46,215 nucleotides of DNA from Acinetobacter sp. ANC 4862. GTDB taxonomy: Bacteria; Pseudomonadota; Gammaproteobacteria; Pseudomonadales; Moraxellaceae. Each line of letters begins with the position of its first letter. The first letter of the stretch is position 1. This document shows, in pieces, positions 8,167 to 17,294 of the stretch. The stretch spans positions 1 to 46,215 of the forward strand of contig NZ_SJXH01000026.1 in NCBI RefSeq assembly GCF_004336635.1, in the 5' to 3' direction. The notes under the pieces are model-generated. The model was not told the DNA's origin and ran no database searches. It saw only the letters and a list, made by a program, of their open reading frames with translations. The position numbers and the translations under genes are program-made.

Positions 8167-8400
8167 ATGATTCAACAACTCTCTCATCAAGACTTAGAAC
8201 ATGCATATGCAGATGCAGTAAACACCATTCAATCACAAATGAATTTTGCAGATGCGGTTCAAAAATTGGAAGAAGTCGCTCGTGCTGGGCATGGTAAAGC
8301 AGCACTATTTTTAGCAGAACTTTATTATCAAGGTTTTCGTGTAGAACGAGATTCGCTAAAAGCACAATACTGGCAGAATTTAGCCACAATGCAAGCTTAA
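8167..8400 (+). CDS. Small Sel1-like repeat protein
   Basis: A 77-residue cytoplasmic protein without signal or membrane segment. Residues about 34-72 (AVQKLEEVARAGHGKAALFL, then AELYYQGFRVERDSLKAQYW) match one Sel1-like repeat: A...L...A..G...A...LA.LY..G..V..D...A..W. Such repeats are helical hairpins used for protein contacts. A single repeat with a helical lead-in is small for the family. AAGGAG lies 7 bases before the ATG, a -35/-10 pair lies upstream, and a terminator begins just after the stop, so it is a complete monocistronic unit. Partner unknown. Confidence 0.75.
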   Translation: MIQQLSHQDLEHAYADAVNTIQSQMNFADAVQKLEEVARAGHGKAALFLAELYYQGFRVERDSLKAQYWQNLATMQA

Positions 8401-8401
8401 C

Positions 8402-8427
8402 AAAACGTCACTAAGGTGGCGTTTTTT
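8402..8427 (+). terminator. Terminator after Sel1-like gene
   Basis: AAAACGTCAC (8402-8411) pairs with GTGGCGTTTT (8416-8425) with one G-T pair, a TAAG loop and a run of T. It begins 2 bases after the stop codon. Confidence 0.85.
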
Positions 8428-8538
8428 AATGCCTATTGTTTTTAAATACATATTTTCTTACATTGTTTCTCAAAGCTTACACTGAACTTTCATCTGAATT
8501 TCCTACAATAGCCCCCGAAGTCACTAGATGCTTTTGGT

Positions 8539-8913
8539 ATGAATCAAATTAAATCTTTACACCTTATTCCTAAAGACTTGTTCTTTAAAATCACCCTTTT
8601 AAAGTCAATGATGTACTGCGGTGTACTCTGGGGTTTATATCATCAACAAGGCTGGGCAATGATGTCTGACCAGGAGGACTTCATTTTTCCCTTTTGGCTC
8701 AATAGTATTCAAGCACACAACTATGCCAAGCTACATTGGCCAGATTACACTCCCCGTAAAATCACCCCTAAGGATTTTCAAGAATCCTTACTGCCGACAT
8801 TAACGCGTTTAAAAGTAACGCCTGCTTTATGTAATTCTTCAAGTCGAAAATTTAAATTGACCACTCAACAAATGCGTCATTTCTTTTTCTCTGAATCTTT
8901 GCAACCTGCTTAG
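8539..8913 (+). CDS. DUF2750 domain protein
   Basis: A 124-residue protein whose central part fits the DUF2750 pattern as I recall it: MYCGVLWGLYHQQGWAMMSD, an acidic stretch, FPFWLNSIQAHNYAKLHWPD, and then YTPRKITPKDFQESLLPTL. The family is small, cytoplasmic and of unknown function, with conserved tryptophans and a PFW motif. The C-terminal 30 residues are basic and probably disordered. No good ribosome binding site precedes the ATG. A possible -10 box TACAAT lies at 8505-8510 with a poor -35. No terminator was found after the stop. Confidence 0.72.
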   Translation: MNQIKSLHLIPKDLFFKITLLKSMMYCGVLWGLYHQQGWAMMSDQEDFIFPFWLNSIQAHNYAKLHWPDYTPRKITPKDFQESLLPTLTRLKVTPALCNSSSRKFKLTTQQMRHFFFSESLQPA

Positions 8914-9045
8914 GCAGTTGTGCAAACGGTTCAAGCGAAATACAGAGAAATGTAAAATTAAGTTTCTGAATTGAAAAGTGTTTGCATTTTTCTGATTTCG
9001 CGCTAAGTTTAATATCAAAGAATAAACACCAAAGGACGATAATAA

Positions 9046-9477
9046 ATGACCAATGTAGCACAAGTTATTCAGGACAAAATTGAACAAACCATTTTTACCA
9101 TTAGTCCAGAAGCAACTGTACTTGAAGCAATTTCACTTATGGCAGATAAAGGCATTGGTGCACTGGTAGTGACTGAGCAAGAGAAAGTAATCGGTATTCT
9201 GTCTGAACGTGATTACATGCGTAAAGTCACGCTGATGGAACGTAGGTCTAAAGAAACTACGGTCAGTGAAATTATGACCGCAAAAGTATTAACAGTTACC
9301 AAATCAACCAGTGTTGAAGATTGCTTAGGTCTCATGACAGATCGCCATTTACGTCATCTTCCTGTTGTTGAAAATGATAAACTTATTGGCTTGATTTCAA
9401 TTGGTGACTTGGTCAAAGCCGTCATGGAGGATCAGCGCAAATTGATTGATCAACTCCAACAATATATTGCCAGTTAA
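9046..9477 (+). CDS. CBS-pair domain protein
   Basis: A 143-residue protein made of two CBS motifs and little else. CBS1 is about residues 15-65 (ISPEATVLEAISLMADKGIG, VIGILSERDYMRKV) and CBS2 about 78-137 (MTAKVLTVTKSTSVEDCLGL, DRHLRHLPVVENDKLIGLIS). Pairs like this form a Bateman module that binds adenosine nucleotides such as AMP, ATP or SAM. With no effector domain it probably acts as a stand-alone sensor or partner subunit. AAAGGACG precedes the ATG, and a strong terminator follows the stop. It converges on trpB. Confidence 0.9.
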   Translation: MTNVAQVIQDKIEQTIFTISPEATVLEAISLMADKGIGALVVTEQEKVIGILSERDYMRKVTLMERRSKETTVSEIMTAKVLTVTKSTSVEDCLGLMTDRHLRHLPVVENDKLIGLISIGDLVKAVMEDQRKLIDQLQQYIAS

Positions 9478-9492
9478 CCTTTTAAACTCAAT

Positions 9493-9523
9493 AAAAAAAC
9501 CTCTCGAAACGAGAGGTTTTTTT
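9493..9523. terminator. Bidirectional terminator between the CBS gene and trpB
   Basis: AAAAAAACCTCTCG (9493-9506), a 3-base AAA loop, and CGAGAGGTTTTTTT (9510-9523). It has a T-run on both strands and sits between two convergent genes. Confidence 0.93.
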
Positions 9524-9571
9524 ATTTTCCGGCTAGAACTTAACAGTTAGCTTTAAAAATGGACATATTTT

Positions 9572-10780
9572 CTAGTTCAAGCCCAATTTTTCCGCAACAT
9601 AATCAGAGTCTTTATCACCACGACCGGATAAGTTCACCACGATTTTTACATCTTTGGCCATTTTGGGTGCTTCACGTATCGCCCATGCTACGGCATGTGA
9701 ACTTTCTAGCGCAGGAACAATACCTTCTACACGTGACAATGTCATAAAGGCATCCAGGCATTCCTGATCGGTTGCTGTTGAGTATTCCACACGACCCAAG
9801 TCTTTCAAGAAACTGTGCTGTGGACCCACACCCGGATAATCCAGACCAGAAGCAATTGAATGTACCGGCAATGGCTCGCCTTGCTCATCTTCAAGCACAT
9901 AGCACGCCATACCATGCAATTGACTCGGTTTACCCAAGGTCAAGGTTGCGGAGTGCATAGTGGTATCCAGACCATGTCCTGCAGGCTCAACCCCTACAAG
10001 TTTTACATCTGGTTCATTTAAAAATGCAGTGAAAGCACCCATGGCATTGGAACCACCACCCACACAGGCTACGATATAGTCTGGATTCGAACCGAAACGA
10101 TCATGGGTCTGAACTTTAATTTCATCGCCAATAATAGACTGGAAATCACGCACCATTTTCGGGAATGGATGTGGACCGACCACCGAACCAATCGCATAAA
10201 TAAAGTTTTTTGGATCTTTTAAATATTCTTCAAACGCACTGTCCACAGCATCTTTTAAGGTCGCTGTGCCACGTGTGACAGAAATCAAAGTAGCACCCAA
10301 AATTTTCATTTTCACGACATTTGGATGTTCTTTTTCAATATCGACTTGCCCCATGTGAATTTCACATGGAATACCAACCAAAGCACAGGCTGTAGCCAAA
10401 GCCACACCATGCTGACCTGCACCGGTTTCAGCAATCACTTTCTTCTTACCCATGTATTTGGCAAGCAAAGCTTCACCTAAACAGTGGTTAATTTTATGTG
10501 CACCGGTGTGGTTTAAATCTTCACGTTTCAGGTAGATTTGTGCTCCACCCAATTGATCTGACAAACGTTTGGCATGAAACAGTGGACTTGGACGACCGAC
10601 ATAATTGGCGAACAAATCTGCCAATTCATTTTGGAATTCTGCAGTATGGCGAATTTTCTCGTATGCCACATTAATTTCGTCCATGGCTTCTTTTAAATGA
10701 GGTGGAATAAATTGACCACCGTATTGTCCAAAGAAACCTTCTTCATTGGGTAATGGGATACCATTAATTTGATGAGTCAT
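9572..10780 (-). CDS. trpB: Tryptophan synthase beta chain
   Basis: The 402-residue PLP enzyme that condenses indole with serine to form tryptophan. Visible residues include the Schiff-base Lys96 in HTGAHKINH, catalytic Glu118 in [10 protein letters not shown], the phosphate loop GGGSN at 241-245, [12 protein letters not shown], and the C-terminal LSGRGDKD. The length and motifs are those of the ordinary TrpB1 type. The position after the binding Lys-Ile-Asn is His. No trpA or trpF is adjacent. Instead it lies 45 bases after the VWA gene, in line with ycgL, a membrane protein and a MoxR gene. AAGGAA precedes the ATG. It may be the main trpB, or a second copy acting on indole without TrpA; the window cannot decide. 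Confidence 0.93.
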   Translation of the reverse strand: MTHQINGIPLPNEEGFFGQYGGQFIPPHLKEAMDEINVAYEKIRHTAEFQNELADLFANYVGRPSPLFHAKRLSDQLGGAQIYLKREDLNHTGAHKINHCLGEALLAKYMGKKKVIAETGAGQHGVALATACALVGIPCEIHMGQVDIEKEHPNVVKMKILGATLISVTRGTATLKDAVDSAFEEYLKDPKNFIYAIGSVVGPHPFPKMVRDFQSIIGDEIKVQTHDRFGSNPDYIVACVGGGSNAMGAFTAFLNEPDVKLVGVEPAGHGLDTTMHSATLTLGKPSQLHGMACYVLEDEQGEPLPVHSIASGLDYPGVGPQHSFLKDLGRVEYSTATDQECLDAFMTLSRVEGIVPALESSHAVAWAIREAPKMAKDVKIVVNLSGRGDKDSDYVAEKLGLN

Positions 10781-10825
10781 TTTCCAATTCCTTCATTTAA
10801 AACCAACGCTTTGAATTTAATACAC

Positions 10826-12013
10826 TTAGCGAGCTAAATATTTTGTCATATCTTCCACACCTTTCAAGGTCATTGGATACATATGATCTTCAAAAATCTG
10901 CTTAATTTGACCAATGGTATGGGTGTAATGCCAATAACGGTCTTCTTCAGGATTCAGCCATGCGGTTTTTTCAAAATGCTGACGTAAACGCTGCAACCAG
11001 ACATTGCCCGCTTCATCATTCATATATTCAACCGAACCGCCTACCGAGTTGAGTTCATAAGGTGCCATACTGGCATCACCTACGACAATTACCCGATAGT
11101 CTCGACCATAGGTATTGAATAAATCCCATGTGTTCATACGCGTGTTAGAACGACGAATATTGTCCTTCCACACATAATCGTACAGACAATTATGGAAATA
11201 AAAATACTCTAAAGTTTTAAATTCTGTTTTGGCAGCACTGAAGAGCTTTTCACATTGGGCAATGTGTGAATCCATTGACCCACCCACATCGAACAACATC
11301 AGCACTTTAATACGGTTGCGACGTTCCGGCACCAACTGAACATCTAAAATGCCCTGCTTCGCTGTTTCACGAATCGTACCGTTAATATCCAGCTCTTCAG
11401 CAGCACCTTGACGGGCAAACTTACGCAAACGGCGTAACGCCATTTGCATTTGCCGGGTACCTAAAATCTGCTCATCGTCGAGATTTTGGTATTTACGCTG
11501 TTCCCAGACTTTAACGGCAGAACGTTTACGACCCGGCCCGCCAATGCGTACACCTTCAGGATGATCCCCATAAGCACCGAATGGTGATGTGCCACCGGTA
11601 CCGATCATCTTGTTGCCGCCCTGATGCTTCTTGTGCTGTTCACGCAGACGCTCTTCCAGCATCTTCATCAACTCTTCAAGTGAACCGGCTTTTTTAAGTT
11701 CTTCGCGCTGTTCTGGTGTCAGATGTTTTTCGATCAACTCAAGATCAAACCAGTCTTTCGGCAATTTATGCACTTGATTGAGCAAATCATCCAGATCAAA
11801 AGTTGAGATGCCATCAAAGTAATCTTTCATGGCACGGTCAAACTTGTCAAAGAAACGCTCATCTTTGACCATGACGGTTTTTGCAAGTTGATAGAACTCG
11901 TCCTGATCGGCAAAAACCAGGCTTGAAGCAACCGCTTCATTCAGATCAATTAGTTCACGTGTTGAAACCGGTACGCCATATTTTCTTAAGGTATAAAACA
12001 ATCGCACAAACAT
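10826..12013 (-). CDS. CoxE-like VWA domain protein
   Basis: A 395-residue protein of the MoxR-associated VWA (CoxE-like) family. The N-terminal 130 residues are helical and charged. A Gly-rich basic linker follows (MIGTGGTSPFGAYGDHPEGV). The C-terminal von Willebrand factor A domain starts near residue 230, with FDVGGSMDSH at 241-250 as the MIDAS metal site. The usual DxSxS is here DxGGS: the second position is Gly, as in many bacterial MoxR-linked VWA proteins. It follows the MoxR ATPase by 17 bases and should work with it as a chaperone-like pair that inserts metals or remodels a target complex. AAGGAG lies 10 bases before the ATG. Confidence 0.85.
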   Translation of the reverse strand: MFVRLFYTLRKYGVPVSTRELIDLNEAVASSLVFADQDEFYQLAKTVMVKDERFFDKFDRAMKDYFDGISTFDLDDLLNQVHKLPKDWFDLELIEKHLTPEQREELKKAGSLEELMKMLEERLREQHKKHQGGNKMIGTGGTSPFGAYGDHPEGVRIGGPGRKRSAVKVWEQRKYQNLDDEQILGTRQMQMALRRLRKFARQGAAEELDINGTIRETAKQGILDVQLVPERRNRIKVLMLFDVGGSMDSHIAQCEKLFSAAKTEFKTLEYFYFHNCLYDYVWKDNIRRSNTRMNTWDLFNTYGRDYRVIVVGDASMAPYELNSVGGSVEYMNDEAGNVWLQRLRQHFEKTAWLNPEEDRYWHYTHTIGQIKQIFEDHMYPMTLKGVEDMTKYLAR

Positions 12014-12030
12014 GGGGCGATGTCTCCTTA

Positions 12031-12882
12031 TTAACGACGCGACATAAAGGCTAAACGTTCAAGCAACTGGACATCTTGCTCGTTTTTAATCAGCGCACCA
12101 TACAGCGGTGGAATGGCTTTCGATTTGTCATGATTACGCAATATATCTTCAGGCATATCATCTGCCATCAATAAGCTTAACCAGTCAATCAGTTCAGACG
12201 TTGATGGTGGTTTCTTTAAACCCGGAATTTGACGAAGTTTAAAGAAAACTTGCAAGGCTTCATTCACCAAAGCTGATGAAACCTGCGGAAAATGCACATC
12301 GATAATCTCGCGCATGGTCGCTTCATCAGGGAATTCAATATAATGAAAGAAACAACGGCGCAGGAACGCATCCGGCAATTCTTTTTCATTATTCGAAGTG
12401 ATAATCACGATCGGACGATGCGTCGCGGTGATGGTTTCCCCGGTTTCATAAACAAAAAACGACATTTTGTCGAGTTCATGCAATAAGTCGTTTGGAAACT
12501 CAATGTCTGCCTTGTCAATTTCATCAATCAACAATACACAGCGTTGTTCACGGGTGAATGCTTCCCACAATTTTCCAGGTTTGATGTAGTTTTTAATGTC
12601 ATAAACACGATCATCGCCCAGTTGGCTATCACGCAAGCGCGATACAGCATCGTATTCATACAAACCTTGCTGTGCTTTGGTGGTTGACTTGATATGCCAA
12701 GTAATCAGTTCAAGCCCTAAACTTTCAGCAACTTGTTCTGCAAGTAAAGTTTTACCTGTACCCGGCTCACCTTTAACCAAAAGTGGTTTTTGCAATGCAC
12801 GTGCAGCTTTAACGGCAAGTTTTAAACTATCAGTCGCAATGTACTGATCTGTACCAGAAAATTGTTGAGTATCCACAGACAT
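12031..12882 (-). CDS. MoxR family AAA+ ATPase
   Basis: A 283-residue AAA+ ATPase. Walker A is GEPGTGKT at 38-45, Walker B VLLIDE at 116-121, sensor 1 the IITSNNEKELPDAFLRRCFF segment with the arginine finger pair RR. A C-terminal helical lid follows. MoxR ATPases act with VWA proteins to mature or activate enzyme complexes. Here the VWA partner is the next gene, 17 bases on, and a small membrane protein precedes it by 21 bases. AAGGTT stands 5 bases before the ATG. The client is unknown. Confidence 0.92.
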   Translation of the reverse strand: MSVDTQQFSGTDQYIATDSLKLAVKAARALQKPLLVKGEPGTGKTLLAEQVAESLGLELITWHIKSTTKAQQGLYEYDAVSRLRDSQLGDDRVYDIKNYIKPGKLWEAFTREQRCVLLIDEIDKADIEFPNDLLHELDKMSFFVYETGETITATHRPIVIITSNNEKELPDAFLRRCFFHYIEFPDEATMREIIDVHFPQVSSALVNEALQVFFKLRQIPGLKKPPSTSELIDWLSLLMADDMPEDILRNHDKSKAIPPLYGALIKNEQDVQLLERLAFMSRR

Positions 12883-12903
12883 GATTTAACCTTATTGTTT
12901 TAC

Positions 12904-13287
12904 TTAAAGCGGTGAACTATTTTTGTTGACTACAAATTTTGCTTTGTTGGCTGTGTATCTTGACCATAAATAGCCAACCACTAAACCAAGTCCCACAACA
13001 AATAGAATGAGAGAGGCATTTGACCAGACCAAAGCAGTTTCCTTGGTTAAAACGCCAAATAACAACCCAAAAATTGCTGGGGCGATGGACGCATTATTTC
13101 CTTCAGACACCGTAGGCGTCAGTAAAATCGCAAATCCAATGATCCACGTGATTCCGCCCAAAGGTTTAGGCAAGCGTTTTGCAATCGCATACCACGCCCA
13201 AAGAATAATAATGCTGCCTAATACATAAACCGTGACAGCGATGCTGTCTTCAGGAATTGAATCTAGTAGTGAAAGAAAACTATTCAT
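12904..13287 (-). CDS. Small multi-pass membrane protein in the MoxR operon
   Basis: A 127-residue hydrophobic protein of unknown function. Three transmembrane segments are likely: about residues 16-36 (AVTVYVLGSIIILWAWYAIA), 44-60 (GITWIIGFAILLTPTV), and 92-110 (LILFVVGLGLVVGYLW), with a less hydrophobic stretch APAIFGLLFGVL between. The tail is basic. It lies 21 bases from both ycgL and the MoxR gene, so it is probably cotranscribed and could anchor the MoxR/VWA pair at the membrane. That role is inferred only from position. Confidence 0.72.
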   Translation of the reverse strand: MNSFLSLLDSIPEDSIAVTVYVLGSIIILWAWYAIAKRLPKPLGGITWIIGFAILLTPTVSEGNNASIAPAIFGLLFGVLTKETALVWSNASLILFVVGLGLVVGYLWSRYTANKAKFVVNKNSSPL

Positions 13288-13308
13288 CGTGCAACTCCTG
13301 AATCGACT

Positions 13309-13635
13309 TTAGGCACCGCGCAACCCTTCTGGGGCAGCTTGATTAGGATTGATTAAACCTTCTGGTGGCACTTGAATAAAGAAGCCTTTAGTCTGAATTG
13401 AGTCAATCACATGCAACACATTTACCCGTGCCAATTTACGGCTTTCAGATAGCTCTAAATCCATGACAAAAGTTGCACGACCGAATGCAACACGCATCGG
13501 TTCTGGCAAAACTTCCAGTGGACTCGCTGCTTCAGCTTCGTTTTCAGTTGGCTCAGGACGGGCAATGTAAAGATACATTTCATCTTTTTTGCTGGATTTG
13601 AAAATTGAACAATGCATAGTTGAAACAGTACTCAT
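13309..13635 (-). CDS. YcgL domain protein
   Basis: A 108-residue YcgL (UPF0745-type) protein with hallmark segments [52 protein letters not shown] and a C-terminal APEGLRGA. The fold is a small alpha/beta domain of unknown biochemical role. Start choice: the frame extends to 13677, but family members begin near MHC; ATG at 13635 (MSTVSTMHC) or 13617 (MHC) is likely and neither has a strong ribosome binding site. It lies about 110 bases after rnd, an arrangement I recall from Pseudomonas, and heads the tight run to trpB. Confidence 0.88.
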   Translation of the reverse strand: MSTVSTMHCSIFKSSKKDEMYLYIARPEPTENEAEAASPLEVLPEPMRVAFGRATFVMDLELSESRKLARVNVLHVIDSIQTKGFFIQVPPEGLINPNQAAPEGLRGA

Positions 13636-13745
13636 AAAACTTAGCTCAAGCATACAGCAAAAAAAAGACGGATACATTAGTGATTATTAACGCATCAGTC
13701 TTGATTTTGTATAAACGATAATTCTTTAATCAATCTGTTTAAAAA

Positions 13746-14888
13746 TTATTCCATCACCTTCATTTGGGTCGACAGATATTGCTCGTCAGCATGCAAAACA
13801 TCAATAAGCGGCTTGGTTAACAGCTCATAGCGCCAACCTAAAAGATAAGCCGGTAAATCCTGCTCATCATTATGAAATACCACATGTTGATACAGTGCAT
13901 TGAGCCATTTTTTACGCATCAGCACTTCTTTCGGCACTGTGGTTTCTTCTACTACCGCCTGAATGACTTTATCGACTTTTTCACCAATATCTTTAGATGA
14001 ATGCCGAATTGGACGTGCCATACGCAGTGGCCATTCCGCCTGCTCAGGCAAGAATTTCAATAAATCTAAAATGGTCTTCCCATGATCGCGCACGATATTT
14101 TGACGAATATCTTTAATGCTGGATAACTGAAAAGGATTACGGGGATTTTTTTCCACCAAATCAATCATGGTTGAACTTTTCAGAATAAAGCTGCGTGGAT
14201 AATTCAGCGCTTTAACCATCTGTTCACGCCACACAGCCAGTTGTTGTAACTGCATCAGTTGACGGCGTGAATGACGATAATTACCAATATCTTGGTAGAG
14301 CAAATCTAATGGCGTTTCTTGACCAATTTCATGGGTCAGATGACGACAATCTTCGAGTGCAAAATCGAGCAAATATTTTTCAGTTAACTCATGCTGAATT
14401 TTATTGGATAAATTCATCAAATAAAGCACATCATTCGCAGCATAACTCAGCTGTTCAGGGCTAAGCGGACGTGCCAACCAGTCAGATCGCGTTTGACCTT
14501 TGTCAATATCGACATCTAGCATGTGCTTTAACGCATTTTGATAGCTCATCTGTAGCCCATGGCCTAAAAAGGACATGCCGACCTGAGTATCAAAAACATT
14601 GCTTAGACTTTTTTGCTGGGCATAGTGATAGATGAGATCAATATCTTCACTACAGGCGTGGAAAACATTCTGATGTGCTTGAAATAATTTTTCCCAAAAT
14701 GCAGACAAATCCAAACTTGTCCCATCGAGCAAAAAGACCTGACCTGCAACATTGATCTGAAATACACCCAATTTAGGCCACAGGGTATCCACTTTGATGA
14801 ATTCTGTGTCTAATCCATAAATGGATGTCTGACCCATCAAATGCAAAATATTATCTAAGTCTTTTTGTTGCTGAATGAACTGAAACAT
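13746..14888 (-). CDS. rnd: Ribonuclease D
   Basis: A 380-residue 3'-5' exoribonuclease that trims tRNA and other stable RNA 3' ends. DEDDy motifs are visible: YGLDTEFIK (Exo I, Asp and Glu), the HACSEDIDLIYHY segment (Exo II) and SYAANDVLYLM (Exo III with Tyr and Asp). An HRDC domain follows at about residues 210-290 (LQQLAVWREQMVKALNYPRS). ATG at 14888 is chosen because the motif I distance then fits the family; the frame opens as far as 14957 but those residues are not family-like. The ribosome binding site is weak. Confidence 0.92.
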   Translation of the reverse strand: MFQFIQQQKDLDNILHLMGQTSIYGLDTEFIKVDTLWPKLGVFQINVAGQVFLLDGTSLDLSAFWEKLFQAHQNVFHACSEDIDLIYHYAQQKSLSNVFDTQVGMSFLGHGLQMSYQNALKHMLDVDIDKGQTRSDWLARPLSPEQLSYAANDVLYLMNLSNKIQHELTEKYLLDFALEDCRHLTHEIGQETPLDLLYQDIGNYRHSRRQLMQLQQLAVWREQMVKALNYPRSFILKSSTMIDLVEKNPRNPFQLSSIKDIRQNIVRDHGKTILDLLKFLPEQAEWPLRMARPIRHSSKDIGEKVDKVIQAVVEETTVPKEVLMRKKWLNALYQHVVFHNDEQDLPAYLLGWRYELLTKPLIDVLHADEQYLSTQMKVME

Positions 14889-15092
14889 ATTACCGAGTCT
14901 AAAATCAGATTCTCTTGAAAAGCATATTAACCGATATATAACATTTAGATATAACAAATTTTACATCTAGTACGCATATTCACTCTATTTTTAGTATTTA
15001 AATCAAAACATAATGAGCTTTTATATATTTTTTGTATAAGTTTAAACTTAATTTAAACAAATAAAATTCAAATTTAAACCCATCAAAAGTGA

Positions 15093-15120
15093 TGAAATAA
15101 GTACCATGGCACTTATTTCA
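15093..15120. repeat. 28-bp near-perfect palindrome over the recR stop codon
   Basis: Ten-base arms TGAAATAAGT (15093-15102) and ACTTATTTCA (15111-15120) enclose an inner CCATGG. Only one internal pair breaks the symmetry. It is joined on the left by a second small hairpin, CATCA with TGATG (15081-15085 and 15090-15094). No T-run follows on the minus strand, so it is not a standard intrinsic terminator, although it lies exactly where a recR terminator would. Confidence 0.7.
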
Positions 15121-15709
15121 TACGCATGCGATTATGAACTGCCTGACTTAAAGTATGACTATCCACATATTCAAGCTCTCCCCCTTGAGGAACACCTTGA
15201 GCGATACGGGTCATTTTCAGAGGTAAATGCTTGGTGGCTTCTACCAGATAATGTGCTGTCGCTTGACCTTCCACAGTGGCATTGGTTGCCAGTATCACTT
15301 CAGAAACACCACCTTGACTCAAGCGTTGAATCAAATATGGAATGCCAATTTCTTCTGGCCCAATCCCATCCAGTGGGGACAAATGCCCACCCAATACATG
15401 GTATTTGCCACGAAAACTGCCACTTTGTTCAATCGCCATCACATCTGCCGGCGATTCCACCACGCATAACAGCTGATCGTCACGTTCATGCGAAAGGCAG
15501 ATATCACAGACTTCATTTTCAGTCAGTGAATGACAAACGCTACATTCATGAATATAAGTGGTCGCTTCATTTAAGGCATGTGCCAAGCCGACTGCACCTT
15601 CCCTATTTTTCATGATCAGGTGTAATGCCATGCGTTGAGCCGATTTCGGCCCAACACTTGGCAAAATACGTAAAGCTTGTACCAGTTGATCAAATCGATC
15701 ACTAAACAC
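15113..15709 (-). CDS. recR: Recombination protein RecR
   Basis: The 198-residue RecR of the RecFOR pathway, which loads RecA at gaps. In order it shows a helix-hairpin-helix (LPSVGPKSAQRMALHL), a zinc finger of the CSVCHSLTENEVCDIC type, and a Toprim domain (LLCVVESPADVMAIEQSG, YHVLGGHLSPLDGIGPEEIG). The start is GTG at 15709, with AAGGAA 8 bases before it inside the tail of ybaB. The gap to ybaB is 12 bases, so they are cotranscribed. dnaX, which precedes ybaB in E. coli, is absent here. Confidence 0.96.
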   Translation of the reverse strand: MFSDRFDQLVQALRILPSVGPKSAQRMALHLIMKNREGAVGLAHALNEATTYIHECSVCHSLTENEVCDICLSHERDDQLLCVVESPADVMAIEQSGSFRGKYHVLGGHLSPLDGIGPEEIGIPYLIQRLSQGGVSEVILATNATVEGQATAHYLVEATKHLPLKMTRIAQGVPQGGELEYVDSHTLSQAVHNRMRMK

Positions 15710-15721
15710 TAAACGTATTCC

Positions 15722-16051
15722 TTAGAATAAACCGGCAAGGCCTGGTGGCAAGCCCATACCAGAGTTAGCTGCTTTCATTCGTTCTTCAGAAACCGCTTCA
15801 GCCTGACGTGCAGCATCATTCATGGCAGCCGCGATCAAGTCTTCAATCATGTCGGCATCTTCTTGAAGAAGTTCAGGATTGATTTCGATCCGTTTTACCA
15901 CGTTACGACAAGTCATGGTCACTTTCACCAAACCGCCGCCTGCTTCAGCATGAACTTCTGTTTGAGCAAGCTCTTCTTTGGCCTTTTTCATGTTGTTTTC
16001 AACATCTTTTTGCATGCGCTGCGCTTGCTGCATCAACATATTAATGTTCAT
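15722..16051 (-). CDS. YbaB/EbfC nucleoid-associated protein
   Basis: A 109-residue DNA-binding protein of the YbaB/EbfC family, which forms a tweezer-like dimer and coats DNA. Features are the N-terminal helix [20 protein letters not shown], the beta sheet [37 protein letters not shown] and the Gly/Pro tail [18 protein letters not shown] precedes the ATG. It is the first gene of the ybaB-recR pair and follows metZ by 45 bases. Confidence 0.95.
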   Translation of the reverse strand: MNINMLMQQAQRMQKDVENNMKKAKEELAQTEVHAEAGGGLVKVTMTCRNVVKRIEINPELLQEDADMIEDLIAAAMNDAARQAEAVSEERMKAANSGMGLPPGLAGLF

Positions 16052-16096
16052 AAAATTCTCCGAACAATCAATTTCTAAATCAATGTCTATAAAAAA

Positions 16097-17284
16097 TTAG
16101 ATTAAATCTAAACCACGACTAATGTCGCGAATAATATCATCAATATCTTCTAAACCAACAGATACACGAATTAAACCTTCACGAATACCTGCAGCTTCTT
16201 TCGCTTCCGCTGAGAGTTTACCGTGAGTTGTCGTCGCCGGGTGAGTAATTGTCGATTTCACATCACCTAAATTACCGGTGATAGAAATAAATTGGGTATG
16301 GTCGATGACTTTCCAAGCCCCTTCACGACCACCTTTCACTTCAAACGAAACAATACCGCCAAAACCAGTTTGTTGTTTCGCTGCAAGCTCATGACCGACA
16401 TGTGAAGGCAAACCAGCATAATAGACTTTTTCAACTTTTGGATGAGCATTCAGGAATTCAGCCAGTTTCTGTGCATTTGCTGAATGTTCACGCATACGTA
16501 AACGCAAAGTTTCCAGACCTTTCAAGAATACCCAAGCATTAAATGGACTCATTGATGGACCGGTGGTACGTACATAACCAAAAACTTCTTCAAGCAGTTT
16601 ATGATTACCCACCACGGCGCCGCCTAAAGCACGACCTTGACCATCGAGATATTTAGTCGCGGAATAAACAACCAAGTCTGCGCCAAATTTAATCGGTTGT
16701 TGCAATACTGGTGTACAGAAGCTGTTATCAATTGCAAGCAAGGCCCCATGGGCATGTGCAAGATCAGCCAAGGCTTGAACATCAGCAACTTCAGCAAGCG
16801 GGTTGGATGGAGATTCTACAAACAAGAGTTTGGTTTCAGGCTTGATGGCATTTTTCCATGCTTGCAAATCTGTCAAATCAACAAAATCAACGCTTACGCC
16901 AAATTTAGCCACGTATTTTTCAAACAAAGATACAGTCGAACCAAACACAGCACGTGAACAGATAACATGATCACCCATTTTCAAATATGACATTGCAACA
17001 GCCATAATTGCTGCCATACCAGAACTGGTCGCCACAGCACGTTCAGCACCTTCCAGGGCAGCCAAACGCTTTTCGAACATCGCTACAGTCGGATTGGTGA
17101 AACGGGAATAAATATTTCCCGGTTCTTGACCCGAAAATTTAGCAGCTGCTTCTGCTGCATTTTCATATACAAATGAAGATGTCAGGAAAATTGGCTCGCC
17201 ATGCTCGCCTTCAAAACTACGTGTATGACCTGTACGAATGGCTAAAGTATCTAATTGGTATTCAATGTCGTCTTGTTGGCTCAT
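16097..17284 (-). CDS. metZ: O-succinylhomoserine sulfhydrylase
   Basis: A 395-residue PLP enzyme of the Cys/Met metabolism family. It makes homocysteine directly from O-succinylhomoserine and sulfide. The Schiff-base Lys lies in VVYSATKYLDGQGRALGG, and other family blocks are IYSRFTNPTVAMFEKRLAAL, SSGMAAIMA and LLFVESPSNPLAEV. The GQGRALGG stretch is typical of MetZ rather than MetB, from memory, so direct sulfhydrylation is the preferred call. AGGAAAG precedes the ATG. A 14-bp palindrome lies in its leader at 17295-17308. Confidence 0.88.
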   Translation of the reverse strand: MSQQDDIEYQLDTLAIRTGHTRSFEGEHGEPIFLTSSFVYENAAEAAAKFSGQEPGNIYSRFTNPTVAMFEKRLAALEGAERAVATSSGMAAIMAVAMSYLKMGDHVICSRAVFGSTVSLFEKYVAKFGVSVDFVDLTDLQAWKNAIKPETKLLFVESPSNPLAEVADVQALADLAHAHGALLAIDNSFCTPVLQQPIKFGADLVVYSATKYLDGQGRALGGAVVGNHKLLEEVFGYVRTTGPSMSPFNAWVFLKGLETLRLRMREHSANAQKLAEFLNAHPKVEKVYYAGLPSHVGHELAAKQQTGFGGIVSFEVKGGREGAWKVIDHTQFISITGNLGDVKSTITHPATTTHGKLSAEAKEAAGIREGLIRVSVGLEDIDDIIRDISRGLDLI

Positions 17285-17294
17285 CTTTCCTACC

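Noticed and set aside
15106..15615. A 169-codon open frame on the plus strand opposite recR
   Set aside because: It lies wholly on the antisense strand of a confidently identified recR, has no ribosome binding site and reads as low-quality His-rich sequence.
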